Source of the DNA: Frankia sp. AgB1.9
GTDB taxonomy: Bacteria > Actinomycetota > Actinomycetes > Frankiales > Frankiaceae
NCBI RefSeq assembly: GCF_016786355.1
Contig: NZ_JADWYX010000016.1
Span: forward strand, 44,655 to 108,654
Direction: 5' to 3'
Length of the DNA: 64,000 bases
Part shown: in pieces, positions 50,701 to 58,726 of the stretch
How the letters are laid out: each line of letters opens with the position of its first letter
Position numbering within the stretch: position 1 is the stretch's first letter
Made by a program: the position numbers and the translations under genes
Notes under the pieces: model-generated
The model's input: only the letters and a program-made list of their open reading frames with translations
The model's database searches: none
Told to the model about the DNA's origin: nothing

Positions 50701-52701
50701 CGCGATCCACGACGTCGCGTAGTCGGCGGCAGCCGGCAGCCAGGCGGTGGGCAGGCGCAGGTACGCCATCCAGTCGGCCGTCCCGCGCAGCGTCTCGTTG
50801 ACCGAGGCGGCGGACGTCGCGGTCCTGACGGACTCGGTGAACGGCAGGAAGTTCAGCCCGTACCGGCCGAGGGACAACAGGCCGACCGCCCACCAGGCCG
50901 TCGCGAGCAGGGCCGCGAGCAGCCACCAGCCGCGCAGCGCCCAGGCCCGGCGGCCGCCGCCCGCGAGCGCCAGCAGCACGACAGGACCCAGCATCGCGGC
51001 GGCGGTGACGCTCGCGTTGACGCCCCCGGTGCCCAGGATCGCGAGGCCGGACAGCGCGGCGGCGCGGCGCGGCGAGAGCCGGGGGTCGGCCGGCGCCGGG
51101 GACGACCCCACGAGGTCCGCCGCGGCGGTGGGCCGCAGGGCCCGCAGGAGGGGCACCAGCATCCACGGGAGCATGGCCGCGCCCGCGAGCGCGGCCGAGG
51201 TGGACCCGATCTTGCCCAGGAACATCGGCGAAAGCGCGTACCCGAGGCCGCCGACCAGCCGGCTCGCCGGTCGCCCGATCCCCAGTGTGTCCGCGAGGCG
51301 CACGACGCCCCAGGTCGCGACGGTGAGGACCAGCGTCATCCATAGCCGCTGGGTGATCCACGGCGGGATCGCGAGCACGTGGCCGACGAGGAAGAAGGGC
51401 CCCATCGGGAACAGGTAGCCCCACGGCTGGTTCTGGATGGACCCGAAGCCCGATCCCGAGTTCCAGAGGTGCGTCGCGTCCGCGAGGAACCGCGTCGGCG
51501 CGACGGCAAGTTCGATCTTGGTGTCGGCGGTGAGCTTTCCCGGTGCCTGAAGCAGGAACAGCGCCGCGTAACCCAGGGCGATCCAGAGAAGGTGCAGAAG
51601 CGAGGTGCGGGTCGGTAGGCCGGCCGGGGCGGCGTCACCCGGCGGTCCGGTCCTGCTGTCTGAGGCGCCGCCGAAGCGTCCGCCGGCCGGGCGTCGGGTG
51701 CTGGTCGGGTTCGGCTCGTCCGGCGGTGGGCGGCCAGCCTGGTCCGGGCGGTCCCGGGGCCGGCGCGTCGGCGGATCGACCCGGGTGGCGACGTCGACGC
51801 CGAGACCTGGACGCCGCGTCGGCGAGGGCCGTTCGACCAGGCCGTTGGAGTGCTGCTTGTGCAACGGGCCGGCCGTCGCCTGGGCCAGCGCGACCTCGTG
51901 CGCCGCGGCGAAACCGCTCATCTCGCCGCGCGGCTGGATGAGCCGTGGCGCCCCGGCCGGGGCGAGGCCGGCGTGCCGGACGGCCCGGTGGACGTTGCGG
52001 CGGGCCCGGACCACGTCGGCCAGCATCGCCGGGGTGTGCCGCAGGGCATTGAACGTTCCGTGTGGCTGCTCGGTCCAGCGCACCGGCACCTCGGCGATCC
52101 GGTAGCCGAGCGACCGGGCGATGGCGAGGACCTCGATGTCGAACGCGAAGCCGGCGACCTGCGAGAGGCCGAAGATGACCTTCGCCTCGGTGTGCCGGAA
52201 AGCCTTGAAACCGCACTGGGTGTCGGCCAGATCGAGCGGGACGAACATCCGGGTCACCTGGTGGAACACCCAGCTGCCTAATCGGCGCTTGGCGGAACGT
52301 TCGGCGCCCCCGCCGAGCCGGCGCGACCCGAGCGCGACCTCAGCGTGGTCCAGGGCCGCCAGCAGCGCCGGCAGATCTGCTACATCGGACGCGAGGTCGG
52401 CGTCCATAAAGACGATCGCCTCGCCCGCGGCGGCGGCCACGCCCGCGCGGACGGCGGCGCCCTTTCCCTGGTTGCGCGGAAGCCTGATTACCCGGCTGTT
52501 TGGCACGTCGCGCAGCAGGTCAGCCGCTATCCGTGCCGTGTCGTCGAGGCTGCCGTCATCGACGACGATCAGCTCGGCGTCGTGAAGATGAAAGCGCTGT
52601 AAGGCAGCCAAAAGTTCGGGAAGCGACGATGGTAACCGGCGACTCTCGTTGAACGCCGGGATGACAACGCTTACTGGTACTCGGTCTAAGTCCAGACCCA
52701 C
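47791..52701 (-). CDS. GT2 glycosyltransferase fused to AftD-like arabinosyltransferase
   Basis: A single 1636-residue frame. Residues 1-255 are a GT2 domain (VSVVIPAFNESRRLPSSLPE, VVDDGS, FMDADLASDV, DTQCGFKAFR), like dolichyl/polyprenyl-phosphate sugar transferases. A 100-residue polar linker follows. From about 365 comes a GT-C membrane part (TKIELAVAPTRFLADATHLW, NQPWGYLFPMGPFF) like mycobacterial AftD, the alpha-1,3-arabinofuranosyltransferase of arabinogalactan and LAM. A discoidin-like carbohydrate-binding module lies near 1115-1200 (SVTASSYGYAL, VDGLAYSWWMA), a further beta domain near 1240-1460, and two to four membrane segments at the end. GT2 and AftD are normally separate; the fusion could make and use a lipid-linked sugar in one protein. 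Confidence 0.87.
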   Translation of the reverse strand: MGLDLDRVPVSVVIPAFNESRRLPSSLPELLAALQRFHLHDAELIVVDDGSLDDTARIAADLLRDVPNSRVIRLPRNQGKGAAVRAGVAAAAGEAIVFMDADLASDVADLPALLAALDHAEVALGSRRLGGGAERSAKRRLGSWVFHQVTRMFVPLDLADTQCGFKAFRHTEAKVIFGLSQVAGFAFDIEVLAIARSLGYRIAEVPVRWTEQPHGTFNALRHTPAMLADVVRARRNVHRAVRHAGLAPAGAPRLIQPRGEMSGFAAAHEVALAQATAGPLHKQHSNGLVERPSPTRRPGLGVDVATRVDPPTRRPRDRPDQAGRPPPDEPNPTSTRRPAGGRFGGASDSRTGPPGDAAPAGLPTRTSLLHLLWIALGYAALFLLQAPGKLTADTKIELAVAPTRFLADATHLWNSGSGFGSIQNQPWGYLFPMGPFFLVGHVLAIPPWITQRLWMTLVLTVATWGVVRLADTLGIGRPASRLVGGLGYALSPMFLGKIGSTSAALAGAAMLPWMLVPLLRALRPTAAADLVGSSPAPADPRLSPRRAAALSGLAILGTGGVNASVTAAAMLGPVVLLALAGGGRRAWALRGWWLLAALLATAWWAVGLLSLGRYGLNFLPFTESVRTATSAASVNETLRGTADWMAYLRLPTAWLPAAADYATSWIAVVGSVAVAALSLWGLARRDLPARRLLVVMFGIGVVVTATAYPGSLGSPVGAGVRDLLAGPLSPLRNVFKFQPVVHLPMALGLTHAVACAHDRLRRAEFTVADRLAGPRRAAAAGAVVLTVAALVAGSTPMLNGDALQPKPFAKVPGYWTQAADWLGANPEGGRTLLLPGAPFGDYSWGRPLDEPMQWLSSTPWGVRNLIPLGSVGITRWLDAVEDALSRGDGSGLAAALARAGVGQIVVRNDLAADAWDSPPSTSEIHRALAASGLREAATFGPAVAAHLGTTELSVPVARRPAVGKVPALEVWTVPGGASLVQAYSAADALVVAGGPEATLQLAAHGLLPADRAVVLASDLSGPGAVSTGGGVVAPSADTVPANQVLTPTTGLAVTDTLDRRDYIFGRVHASASYLLGPDEEVAGSVTPPHEWTDRPPAGHQTVGGYLDGKSVTASSYGYALRAAPELGPASAVDGLAYSWWMARADPKTGTEGAWLRVDVGAPVAVPYLQVQLLAESARRSVPQVVRVTTANGSVDTRVTRTEQVQRLAVPPGKSSWYQVTLLRVAPNGGTALGAGIRELTVPGQSFQHYAQVPSDATGLLAGTTGGSTVFAFDRARSDILAPFSASEEPAIARRFETSRPTRLTLTGTATLAPLQTGTRPQGDRPVLFACGQGPQVRIDGTAYQLRVEGRSGDIAAARPMRVTLCTPDGSVTLPAGQHVLTVTPGAAATVFVDTLSLASPAPSQPASTLRSTTVGTWTAERRTVAIGPGRQAFLAVRENANRSWTATLGGVRLTPIRLDGWQQGWIVPAGAGGTVVLENRPGQTYRTGLVVGFALVAVLLAAALVPGRRRHRHRAARLDGGARLVAGTRWWERLPAWWVATVAGTVAVGLVAGPVAVVVPALAVVARRWPGLMPWAAAAAMTATGVAMLAAPDGSPREGVGAFGGFAQAAGATALAAVLVALCVGRDSQPDSRAGP

Positions 52702-53048
52702 GCTGCAGACCCCCTCAGCGACAGCCGCCCGTCGGCCGTGAACGGTTGACCATCTATGCCCTCATTCGAGAGGAGTCGACTATCGCACAGGACGCCCGAC
52801 GTGTCGCATTTTGTCGGGGAAGCTAACGATCCGGCCAGATCGTAGACCCATCAATGTAAGACGCGCGGTTGAAGACCCGCTGGTCCAAGCATTGGCACGG
52901 CGCGCGGTAGGACTGGCACGCACCATCCCAGGCCGGAAAGAGATCGGAACCGCGCGGTGCTCCGAGTCGACCGCGCACGGCGTAGGGCGCCGGCAAATGC
53001 GTCCGGCGACCGCATTACCGGCGTGCTTCTCGGCGGCGGCGCGCCGTC
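52702..53048. other. Intergenic region upstream of the GT2-AftD gene
   Basis: No convincing gene. It holds the promoter of the minus-strand fusion gene; AGGGCATAGAT (complement of 52752-52762) could be part of it and recurs upstream of the other GT2 gene. The rest has lower G+C than its surroundings and shows nothing further. Confidence 0.6.
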
Positions 53049-54683
53049 CTACCCGGACGCGGGGCCGGCCGCGTCGGCCGTAGGGGCCGCCGGCCCGGAC
53101 CGGCGCCCGGACGACGACCTCGGGGGCGCCAGCTCGGCGAACACGACCCGGGAGCCGGCCGCTGGCCGACGCCGCGCGACCGTCTTCTCGTAGGCGCCGG
53201 AGCCCGGCCGCGCACCGGCCGGCTCGGCCAGTCCGGCGGATCGAGCCGGGTCCGGTGGTGCCGCGGCCACGGCGAGGTCCGCGTCCGCCAGCCGGACGTC
53301 CTCGTCGCGGGCACGGTCGCCCGCCGCGGCGAAGTGATGGTGGTGCATCCGGTACACCAGGGCTCCCGCGACGGCGGCGGTGAACGCCTGGCAGGCAAGG
53401 CCCGCGGCGGCGGTCCGTCCGATGTCGCCCCCGGCCAGCGTCAGCACGGCCGCGGTCAGCGGTGTGCAGCAGGCGAGCGCCCAGACGATCTTGCGGTAGC
53501 CGGCGCCGAGCAGGTAGGTCGCGAACATCAGGCTGGCCGCGAGATACGTCATCGCGAGGGCCAGCACCCACAGGTCCGGCGCGGCCCCGGCCAGCTTCGG
53601 GCCGAAGACGAGCGAGAGGATCAGGTGCCCGGCGACCGCGCCGACCGCGGCCAGGAACAGGCCGGGCGTCACCACGCACACCAGCGCCATCGTGAGGGCC
53701 CGTCCGGCGGGCAGACCCTCCTTGCGCCGGCGGGCCGCCTCCGGGAGCAGGAAGTTCGCCACCGCCAGGCCGATGAACACCGGGACCTTGCAGGCGGTGG
53801 AGATCGCCGCGTAGCTGCCGACCCCGTCCGGGTTGCGCCAGCCGACGATCACGATGTCCATGTTCTGCAGCAGCGCGAGCGGCACCAGGGTCGCCAGCGC
53901 GACCGACGCCTCGGCGATCAGGCTGTCCCGAGTCCGCCGCGGGGTCGCCGCCGCCGGCATCATCGGGATCGGGCCGGTGACGGTCGGGGTCGGGGTGACC
54001 ACGTCGTCACCACCGCGCAGCCGCGAGCGCGCGGACGGCGACCGACGGATCAGCGACGGGGTGCGGGCGACGGCCAGCCGGGCATGCTCGCCGCCGGCCA
54101 GGCAGCCGAGCGCGAGCCCGATCCCCGCGCCGTTGACCCCGAGGCCGGCGGCGACCAGGACGACGACGCAGGTGATCCGGAAGGCCGACTCGAAGACCAG
54201 GTTGCGGGCCAGCGCCGGGTAGTTGCCCCTGGCCTGCAGCAGGCCGCGCTCGACGCAGAGGCCCACCCAGATCGCGGCCGCGATGGCCGCCTCGGCGACC
54301 GCCAGCGGGTGCGGGTACGACAGCAGGAGGGAGACCGGTTCGCACAGGGCGAGCGCGAGCACCGAGGCCAGTACGACCCCCACCAGAGTCACGTTGCGCA
54401 GCTGGCGGATCCAGATCCGCCGCTCACGACGGGTGTCGCCGATCTCGGCCGACTCGCGGTGCACGGTCGCGGTCAGCACCGAGTTGCCGACCACCGACAG
54501 GATCATGAAGATGCTCGTCTGGACGCCCACGGCGCCGTAGCCGGCGGGGTCCAGTGCGCGGGCCAGCACCAGGTTCATCACCAGGTTGAAGCCGTTGGTC
54601 ACCGTGCCGGCCGCGGCCAACGCCATCGGGCCCCGCAACAGTTCCGCGACGAGATCCCGCCGCATCACCACCGCGAGCCCCAT
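53049..54683 (-). CDS. Polysaccharide-type flippase (second copy, extended)
   Basis: A 544-residue membrane protein, a clear paralogue of the product at 44900-46300: both contain VERGLLQAR, NYPALARNLVFESAFR-like and IVGWRNPDGVGSYAAISTA segments and RMHHHHFAAAG marks only this one. It has about 12-14 hydrophobic segments and an extra C-terminal tail of about 90 polar residues with many Arg, Ala and Pro. The ATG follows GGAGG at six bases. It diverges from the GT4 gene and lies upstream of the GT2-AftD gene on the same strand. It probably moves a lipid-linked sugar across the membrane. Confidence 0.87.
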   Translation of the reverse strand: MGLAVVMRRDLVAELLRGPMALAAAGTVTNGFNLVMNLVLARALDPAGYGAVGVQTSIFMILSVVGNSVLTATVHRESAEIGDTRRERRIWIRQLRNVTLVGVVLASVLALALCEPVSLLLSYPHPLAVAEAAIAAAIWVGLCVERGLLQARGNYPALARNLVFESAFRITCVVVLVAAGLGVNGAGIGLALGCLAGGEHARLAVARTPSLIRRSPSARSRLRGGDDVVTPTPTVTGPIPMMPAAATPRRTRDSLIAEASVALATLVPLALLQNMDIVIVGWRNPDGVGSYAAISTACKVPVFIGLAVANFLLPEAARRRKEGLPAGRALTMALVCVVTPGLFLAAVGAVAGHLILSLVFGPKLAGAAPDLWVLALAMTYLAASLMFATYLLGAGYRKIVWALACCTPLTAAVLTLAGGDIGRTAAAGLACQAFTAAVAGALVYRMHHHHFAAAGDRARDEDVRLADADLAVAAAPPDPARSAGLAEPAGARPGSGAYEKTVARRRPAAGSRVVFAELAPPRSSSGRRSGPAAPTADAAGPASG

Positions 54684-54841
54684 GGACCGCCTCCGCGTCG
54701 TGTCGCCGCCGGCCGTACTGGCCCCGGACCCGGGCAATCGTACGACCCCGGGTGGATGGGATATTCCTCGGCTAGGTTGGCCAGGCATTCCCCGCGCGCC
54801 CGCCGCCCGCAGCGCCGAACCCGAAGGCGAGGACCGCCCCC

Positions 54842-56464
54842 GTGCCCTCTTCAGCGCCCGCCACCACCGGCCAGGCCGGCAGTACGGCCGCGCGGCGCGC
54901 CCTGGAGGCGCTCGCGGGCCGGCACGTCGTGTTCCTGAACTGGCGGGACCTCGACCATCCGCAGTCCGGCGGCGCCGAGCTGTTCTGCCAGTCGGTGGCG
55001 GCCCAGTTCGCGGCCGGGGGCGTCGACGTGACGCTGCTGACCGCCCGCCCGCGCGGCCTGCCGGCGACGGCGACCGTCGACGGGGTCGCGGTCCGTCGCG
55101 GGGGTGGCACCTTCGGCGTCTACCCGGCGACGCTCGCCCGGCTCGCCCGGCTCACCCGGTCCGGGCGCGGGGTGGACGCGGTGGTCGACTGCCAGAACGG
55201 CATCCCGTTCTTCAGCCCGCTCGTCCTGCCCGGCCGGATGCCGGTGGTGCAGGTCCTCCACCACGTGCACCAGAAGCAGTTCCCGCTCTACTTCCCCGGC
55301 CCGCTGGCCCGGGTGGGGCAGCTGCTGGAGAAGCCTGGGAGCCGCTGGGTGTACCGGCGCCGCCCGGTGGCGGTGGTCTCGCCGTCGACCCGGGACGAGG
55401 CCCGCGGGGTGCTGGGCCTGCCCGGACCGCGTTTCCTGGTGCCCAACGGGGTGACCACCTCCCCCGCGGCAGGCCGGGACGCCCCGGACGGGGGTGCCGG
55501 CGACCGGGCCGCGGTCCCGACGATCGTGTGCGTCGGCCGGCTGGTGCCGCACAAGCGGATGCACCTGCTGATCGAGGCGATCCCGCGGCTGGCCGCGCGC
55601 CACCCCGGCCTGGTGGTGCACTTCATCGGCGACGGCCCGGACCGGGAGCGGCTGGCCACGCGGGCCGCCGAGCTGGGGGTCTCGCAGGGCGGCCCGGCGC
55701 CCCGGGCCCCCCGGCGCAGGCACCGTGACGGCGACGCCGCCCCCCCGGGCCCCGGGCGGGCCTCGGCCTGGCTGACCGTGAACCCGTCGCACGGCGAGGG
55801 CTGGGGCCTGTCGGTGCTGGAGGCGGGCGCGCTGGGGGTGCCGGCGGTGGCGTTCCGCGTTCCCGGGCTGCGCGACGCCGTCCGGGACGGGGAGACGGGC
55901 TGGCTCGTCGACGCTCCGGACCAGTTCGGCGCCGTCGTCGACGCGGCCCTGACGGAGCTGAGCGACCCGGCCCGCGCGGCCGGGTGGCGGGCGGCAGCCA
56001 GCCACTGGGCGGGCGGGTTCACCTGGGAGACGAGCGCGGCCCTGCTCGCGACGGTCCTCGCCGGCGAGCTGGCCAGGGCTGGCCGGCGAGACCGGCGCCG
56101 GCTCGACGACGCCGTGACCCGGGTCTGGTTCCCGCTGGGCCCCGACGACCCGGCGCCCGCGCTGCGCGGCACCGACCTGCTGTACCGGACCAGGCCGGCG
56201 GCGGCCGACACGGCCGTGCCTGACACCGTCGGACCCGCCGGCACGCCCGAACCCGACACCGACGTGCCGGGCGCCGTCGCACTGCTCTACGGCGCGTCGC
56301 AGGCGGCGGCCCGGACCGCGCTGACCCGGCTCGGCATCGCCACGGGCACGGCGCGGATGCGACCGGCCAGCGGAGCGGACCTGCTTGTCGGCACCGGACG
56401 CGCGTGGGCCACCGACGGCCCGGACCGGGCCGCGGCGTCCCCGGCCGGCCGCGACGCGCGCTGA
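54842..56464 (+). CDS. Glycosyltransferase family 4
   Basis: A 540-residue GT-B enzyme. The N-terminal half reads HVVFLNWRDLDHPQSGGAEL, then QVLHHVHQKQFPLYFPGPL; the C-terminal half has VCVGRLVPHKRMHLLIEAI and the donor-binding NPSHGEGWGLSVLEAGALG with the E-x7-E pattern. Between about residues 280 and 307 the sequence is a Pro/Arg/Gly/Ala-rich stretch that does not fit the family and comes from G/C homopolymers, so a pair of compensating frameshifts or sequencing faults is possible there. The last 120 residues are an extra variable domain. It diverges from the second flippase and converges with GT2. It likely builds the surface glycan; donor unknown. Confidence 0.85.
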   Translation: MPSSAPATTGQAGSTAARRALEALAGRHVVFLNWRDLDHPQSGGAELFCQSVAAQFAAGGVDVTLLTARPRGLPATATVDGVAVRRGGGTFGVYPATLARLARLTRSGRGVDAVVDCQNGIPFFSPLVLPGRMPVVQVLHHVHQKQFPLYFPGPLARVGQLLEKPGSRWVYRRRPVAVVSPSTRDEARGVLGLPGPRFLVPNGVTTSPAAGRDAPDGGAGDRAAVPTIVCVGRLVPHKRMHLLIEAIPRLAARHPGLVVHFIGDGPDRERLATRAAELGVSQGGPAPRAPRRRHRDGDAAPPGPGRASAWLTVNPSHGEGWGLSVLEAGALGVPAVAFRVPGLRDAVRDGETGWLVDAPDQFGAVVDAALTELSDPARAAGWRAAASHWAGGFTWETSAALLATVLAGELARAGRRDRRRLDDAVTRVWFPLGPDDPAPALRGTDLLYRTRPAAADTAVPDTVGPAGTPEPDTDVPGAVALLYGASQAAARTALTRLGIATGTARMRPASGADLLVGTGRAWATDGPDRAAASPAGRDAR

Positions 56465-56479
56465 CCCGGCCGCTCGGCC

Positions 56480-57382
56480 TCAGCCGGAGGTGGACGGGCG
56501 GGCGCGCGCGACGCCCTCGGCGGCGGAGCGCAGCGGGTTGCCCAGGCTGACCGGCGCCGGCTGCGGGTGGCCCCGGTCGAGCGGGATGACGTCGGCGCCG
56601 GCAGCCGGATCGACCGACCGTTCGCCGGTCCCAGGCCCGGTGCCGCTCGGCTCGGCCGCGCGCAGCGGAATGGGCCGGCCGGCCTGGCGCAGGTAGCGCC
56701 GCGCCCGGGCCAGGTCGACGATCATGGACGGGGTGTGTCGGATGACGCTGAACGTGCCGCCCGGCTCCTCCGACCAGCGCACCGGCACCTCGACGATCCG
56801 GTACTCCATCGCGGTGGCCATGGCGAGCACCTCGACGTCGAAGCCGAAGCCGGTGGCCCGCGCCATGCTGAACAGGACCTTGGCCTCGTCCCGCCGGAAG
56901 GCCTTGAAGCCGCACTGGGTGTCCGCCAGGTCGATGGCGGTGAAGGACCTGGTCAGCTGGTTGAACGCCCAGCTTCCGAGCTGGCGGACGTAGGGGCGGG
57001 TCGCGCCCGCGCCGACCCGTCGCGACCCGATCGCCACCTCGGCGTCCGACAGGGCCGCCAGCAGCAGCGGCAGGTCACTGACGTCCGAGGCCAGATCGGC
57101 GTCGGTGAAGACGATCGCCTCGCCCGTCGCGGCGGCCACGCCGGCCCGGATGGCGGTGCCCTTCCCGCTGTTCCAGGGAAGCCTGATCACCCGGCCGGTC
57201 GGCAGGTCACGCAGCAGGCGGGTCGCGATCGCCGCGGTGTCGTCCGAGCTGCCGTCGTCGACGACGATCACCTCGGCACCCGGAAACTCGCGCAGCGCGG
57301 CGACCAGGACCGGGAGCGAGAAAGGAAGCCGGCGCGACTCGTTGAAGGCCGGAACCACAACGCTGACGGGAACCCTCCGCAC
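56480..57382 (-). CDS. GT2 glycosyltransferase (polyprenyl-phosphate sugar type)
   Basis: A 300-residue GT2 enzyme starting at GTG 57382. It shows VSVVVPAFNESRRLPFSLPV, VIVVDDGSSDD, FTDADLASDVSDL with the DAD metal motif, and DTQCGFKAFRRDEA. It is highly similar to the N-terminal 255 residues of the GT2-AftD fusion at 47791 and likely arose with it by duplication; here the C-terminal 60 residues are a free Pro/Gly tail instead of AftD. It should transfer a sugar from a nucleotide donor to polyprenyl phosphate. No membrane segments are seen. Confidence 0.9.
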   Translation of the reverse strand: MRRVPVSVVVPAFNESRRLPFSLPVLVAALREFPGAEVIVVDDGSSDDTAAIATRLLRDLPTGRVIRLPWNSGKGTAIRAGVAAATGEAIVFTDADLASDVSDLPLLLAALSDAEVAIGSRRVGAGATRPYVRQLGSWAFNQLTRSFTAIDLADTQCGFKAFRRDEAKVLFSMARATGFGFDVEVLAMATAMEYRIVEVPVRWSEEPGGTFSVIRHTPSMIVDLARARRYLRQAGRPIPLRAAEPSGTGPGTGERSVDPAAGADVIPLDRGHPQPAPVSLGNPLRSAAEGVARARPSTSG

Positions 57383-57716
57383 GTCTCACCCCCAGCATCG
57401 CAAGAGATCAACAATGTCCGCCCACCCGAGGGTAAAGCGGGATCAACCGTCCGAACAACCCGCGAAACATCATGAGATCGGCATAGCGGGCTGCAAGGCA
57501 CGGTACCCGTCGGTGCTATCGGGCACGACCTAAGGTCCACCAAACGCAGCGTCGTTGCGAGGCTGTTGATCTATGCCCTTGCGTGACGGTCCGGAGCGGG
57601 TATGCGCAGACCGGCGGGTACGAAAGGGAACTTCGCGCCTGAGCGCCCGGTCCGGCGGACAATGAGGTCGCTCACACGCCGACGACGGAGCGCCCGTTGG
57701 GAGGGAGGCGACCATC
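57383..57716. other. Divergent intergenic region
   Basis: Control region of GT2 (minus) and the small gene at 57717 (plus). It carries AGGGCATAGAT on the minus strand (complement of 57569-57579), shared with the other GT2 gene. No gene seen. Confidence 0.6.
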
Positions 57717-58160
57717 GTGACCGAGCTCGGCCAGCCCGGGGCCGGCGACGCGACCGAGCCCGGCCAGCCCTCCGAGGGCTCCGCCGGACCGACGCCCAGG
57801 CAGGCCCAGAACCCGCACGACGAGGATCCCGGCGGCGACGTCCGGGGCCGCGCCGGCCCACCCCGGCCGGGCGGCACCCGATGGCGCCGGTCCGGCGAGG
57901 ACGGCGACGGCGCGCTGCGTGGCCTGCTCGACGGCGGGCGCAGCAAGATCACCCTCAGCTCCGCGATGCGGGCCCGCGACGTGGCCCGCCCGGACGCCGA
58001 CGACCTGGCCGAAGCCGAGCGCCTGATCGCCGGCCGAATCGCCGCGGACCGGGCCAGGGCGGCCAGGCCGGCCATCCGGCGGACCCCGCCGATGTGGAAG
58101 CGCCCGCCGCGTCCGGCGCCGCCCGGCCGGTCCGACGAGGCGGACCCGGGGCGGGCCTGA
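57717..58160 (+). CDS. Small hypothetical protein, Pro/Arg/Asp-rich
   Basis: A 147-residue protein beginning at GTG with GGGAGGCG nine bases ahead. The first 65 residues are Pro/Gly/Asp-rich and probably disordered. Residues 70-110 (LRGLLDGGRSKITLSSAMRA, then RDVARPDADDLAEAERLIAG) form a plausible conserved helical core, and the C-terminus is Arg/Pro-rich. I recognise the LSSAMRARDV-type segment from actinomycete hypotheticals but know no function. It converges with rpiB, 16 bases apart. Confidence 0.68.
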   Translation: MTELGQPGAGDATEPGQPSEGSAGPTPRQAQNPHDEDPGGDVRGRAGPPRPGGTRWRRSGEDGDGALRGLLDGGRSKITLSSAMRARDVARPDADDLAEAERLIAGRIAADRARAARPAIRRTPPMWKRPPRPAPPGRSDEADPGRA

Positions 58161-58176
58161 ACCTCGGCCCGACCGC

Positions 58177-58683
58177 TCAGACAGCCGGCGGGGCGGGCGC
58201 TCCGGTCGGCACCGGCGGCAGCTCCCCGGTCCGTTCGTAGCCGGTCAGCATCCGCAGCCGGCGGGTGTGCCTGGACTCGTCGGAGAACGGCGTGTCCAGG
58301 AACACCTGCGCGAAGCCGATCGCCTCGGACACCTCGTGCATCCGGGCGCCGAGGCTGAGCACGTTCGCGTCGTTGTGCTGACGGCCCAGGCGGGCGGTCT
58401 CCTCGCTCCAGGCCAGCGCGGCCCGGACGCCGTCAACCTTGTTGGCCGCGATGGCCTCACCGTTGCCGGAGCCGCCGATGACGATGCCGAGGCTGCCCGG
58501 CTCGGCGGCGACGGCCGCGGCCGCCGCCATGACGAACGGCGGGTAGTCGTCGTCGGGGTCGTAGTCGCTGGGGCCGTGGTCGACCGGAGTGTGGCCGAGC
58601 TCGGCCAGCCGCTCGACGAGGGCGGCCTTCAGGTGATAGCCGGCGTGGTCAGAACCGAGATGGACGCGCACGACGAGCATCAT
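58177..58683 (-). CDS. rpiB: Ribose-5-phosphate isomerase B
   Basis: A 168-residue enzyme interconverting ribose-5-phosphate and ribulose-5-phosphate. It has HLGSDHAGYHLK at the N-terminus and GIVIGGSGNGEAIAANKVDG; in this form the catalytic base is the Glu of GNGE, as in mycobacteria, not the Cys of E. coli. RLGRQHNDANVLSLGARM and the C-terminal RHTRRLRML are typical. The start may be ATG 58683 or GTG 58671; the latter gives a length closer to the family. About 15 extra residues rich in Pro end the protein. The next gene upstream on this strand is the Rv2466c-like oxidoreductase, 43 bases away. Confidence 0.95.
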   Translation of the reverse strand: MMLVVRVHLGSDHAGYHLKAALVERLAELGHTPVDHGPSDYDPDDDYPPFVMAAAAAVAAEPGSLGIVIGGSGNGEAIAANKVDGVRAALAWSEETARLGRQHNDANVLSLGARMHEVSEAIGFAQVFLDTPFSDESRHTRRLRMLTGYERTGELPPVPTGAPAPPAV

Positions 58684-58726
58684 GCCCGCCCCGCCGGATC
58701 GGCGCGCAGGGCGGGCGCCCGTCCAC

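Noticed and set aside
52811..53083. A 90-codon plus-strand frame upstream of the GT2-AftD gene
   Set aside because: No ribosome site, it runs into the antisense of the flippase gene, and composition is random.
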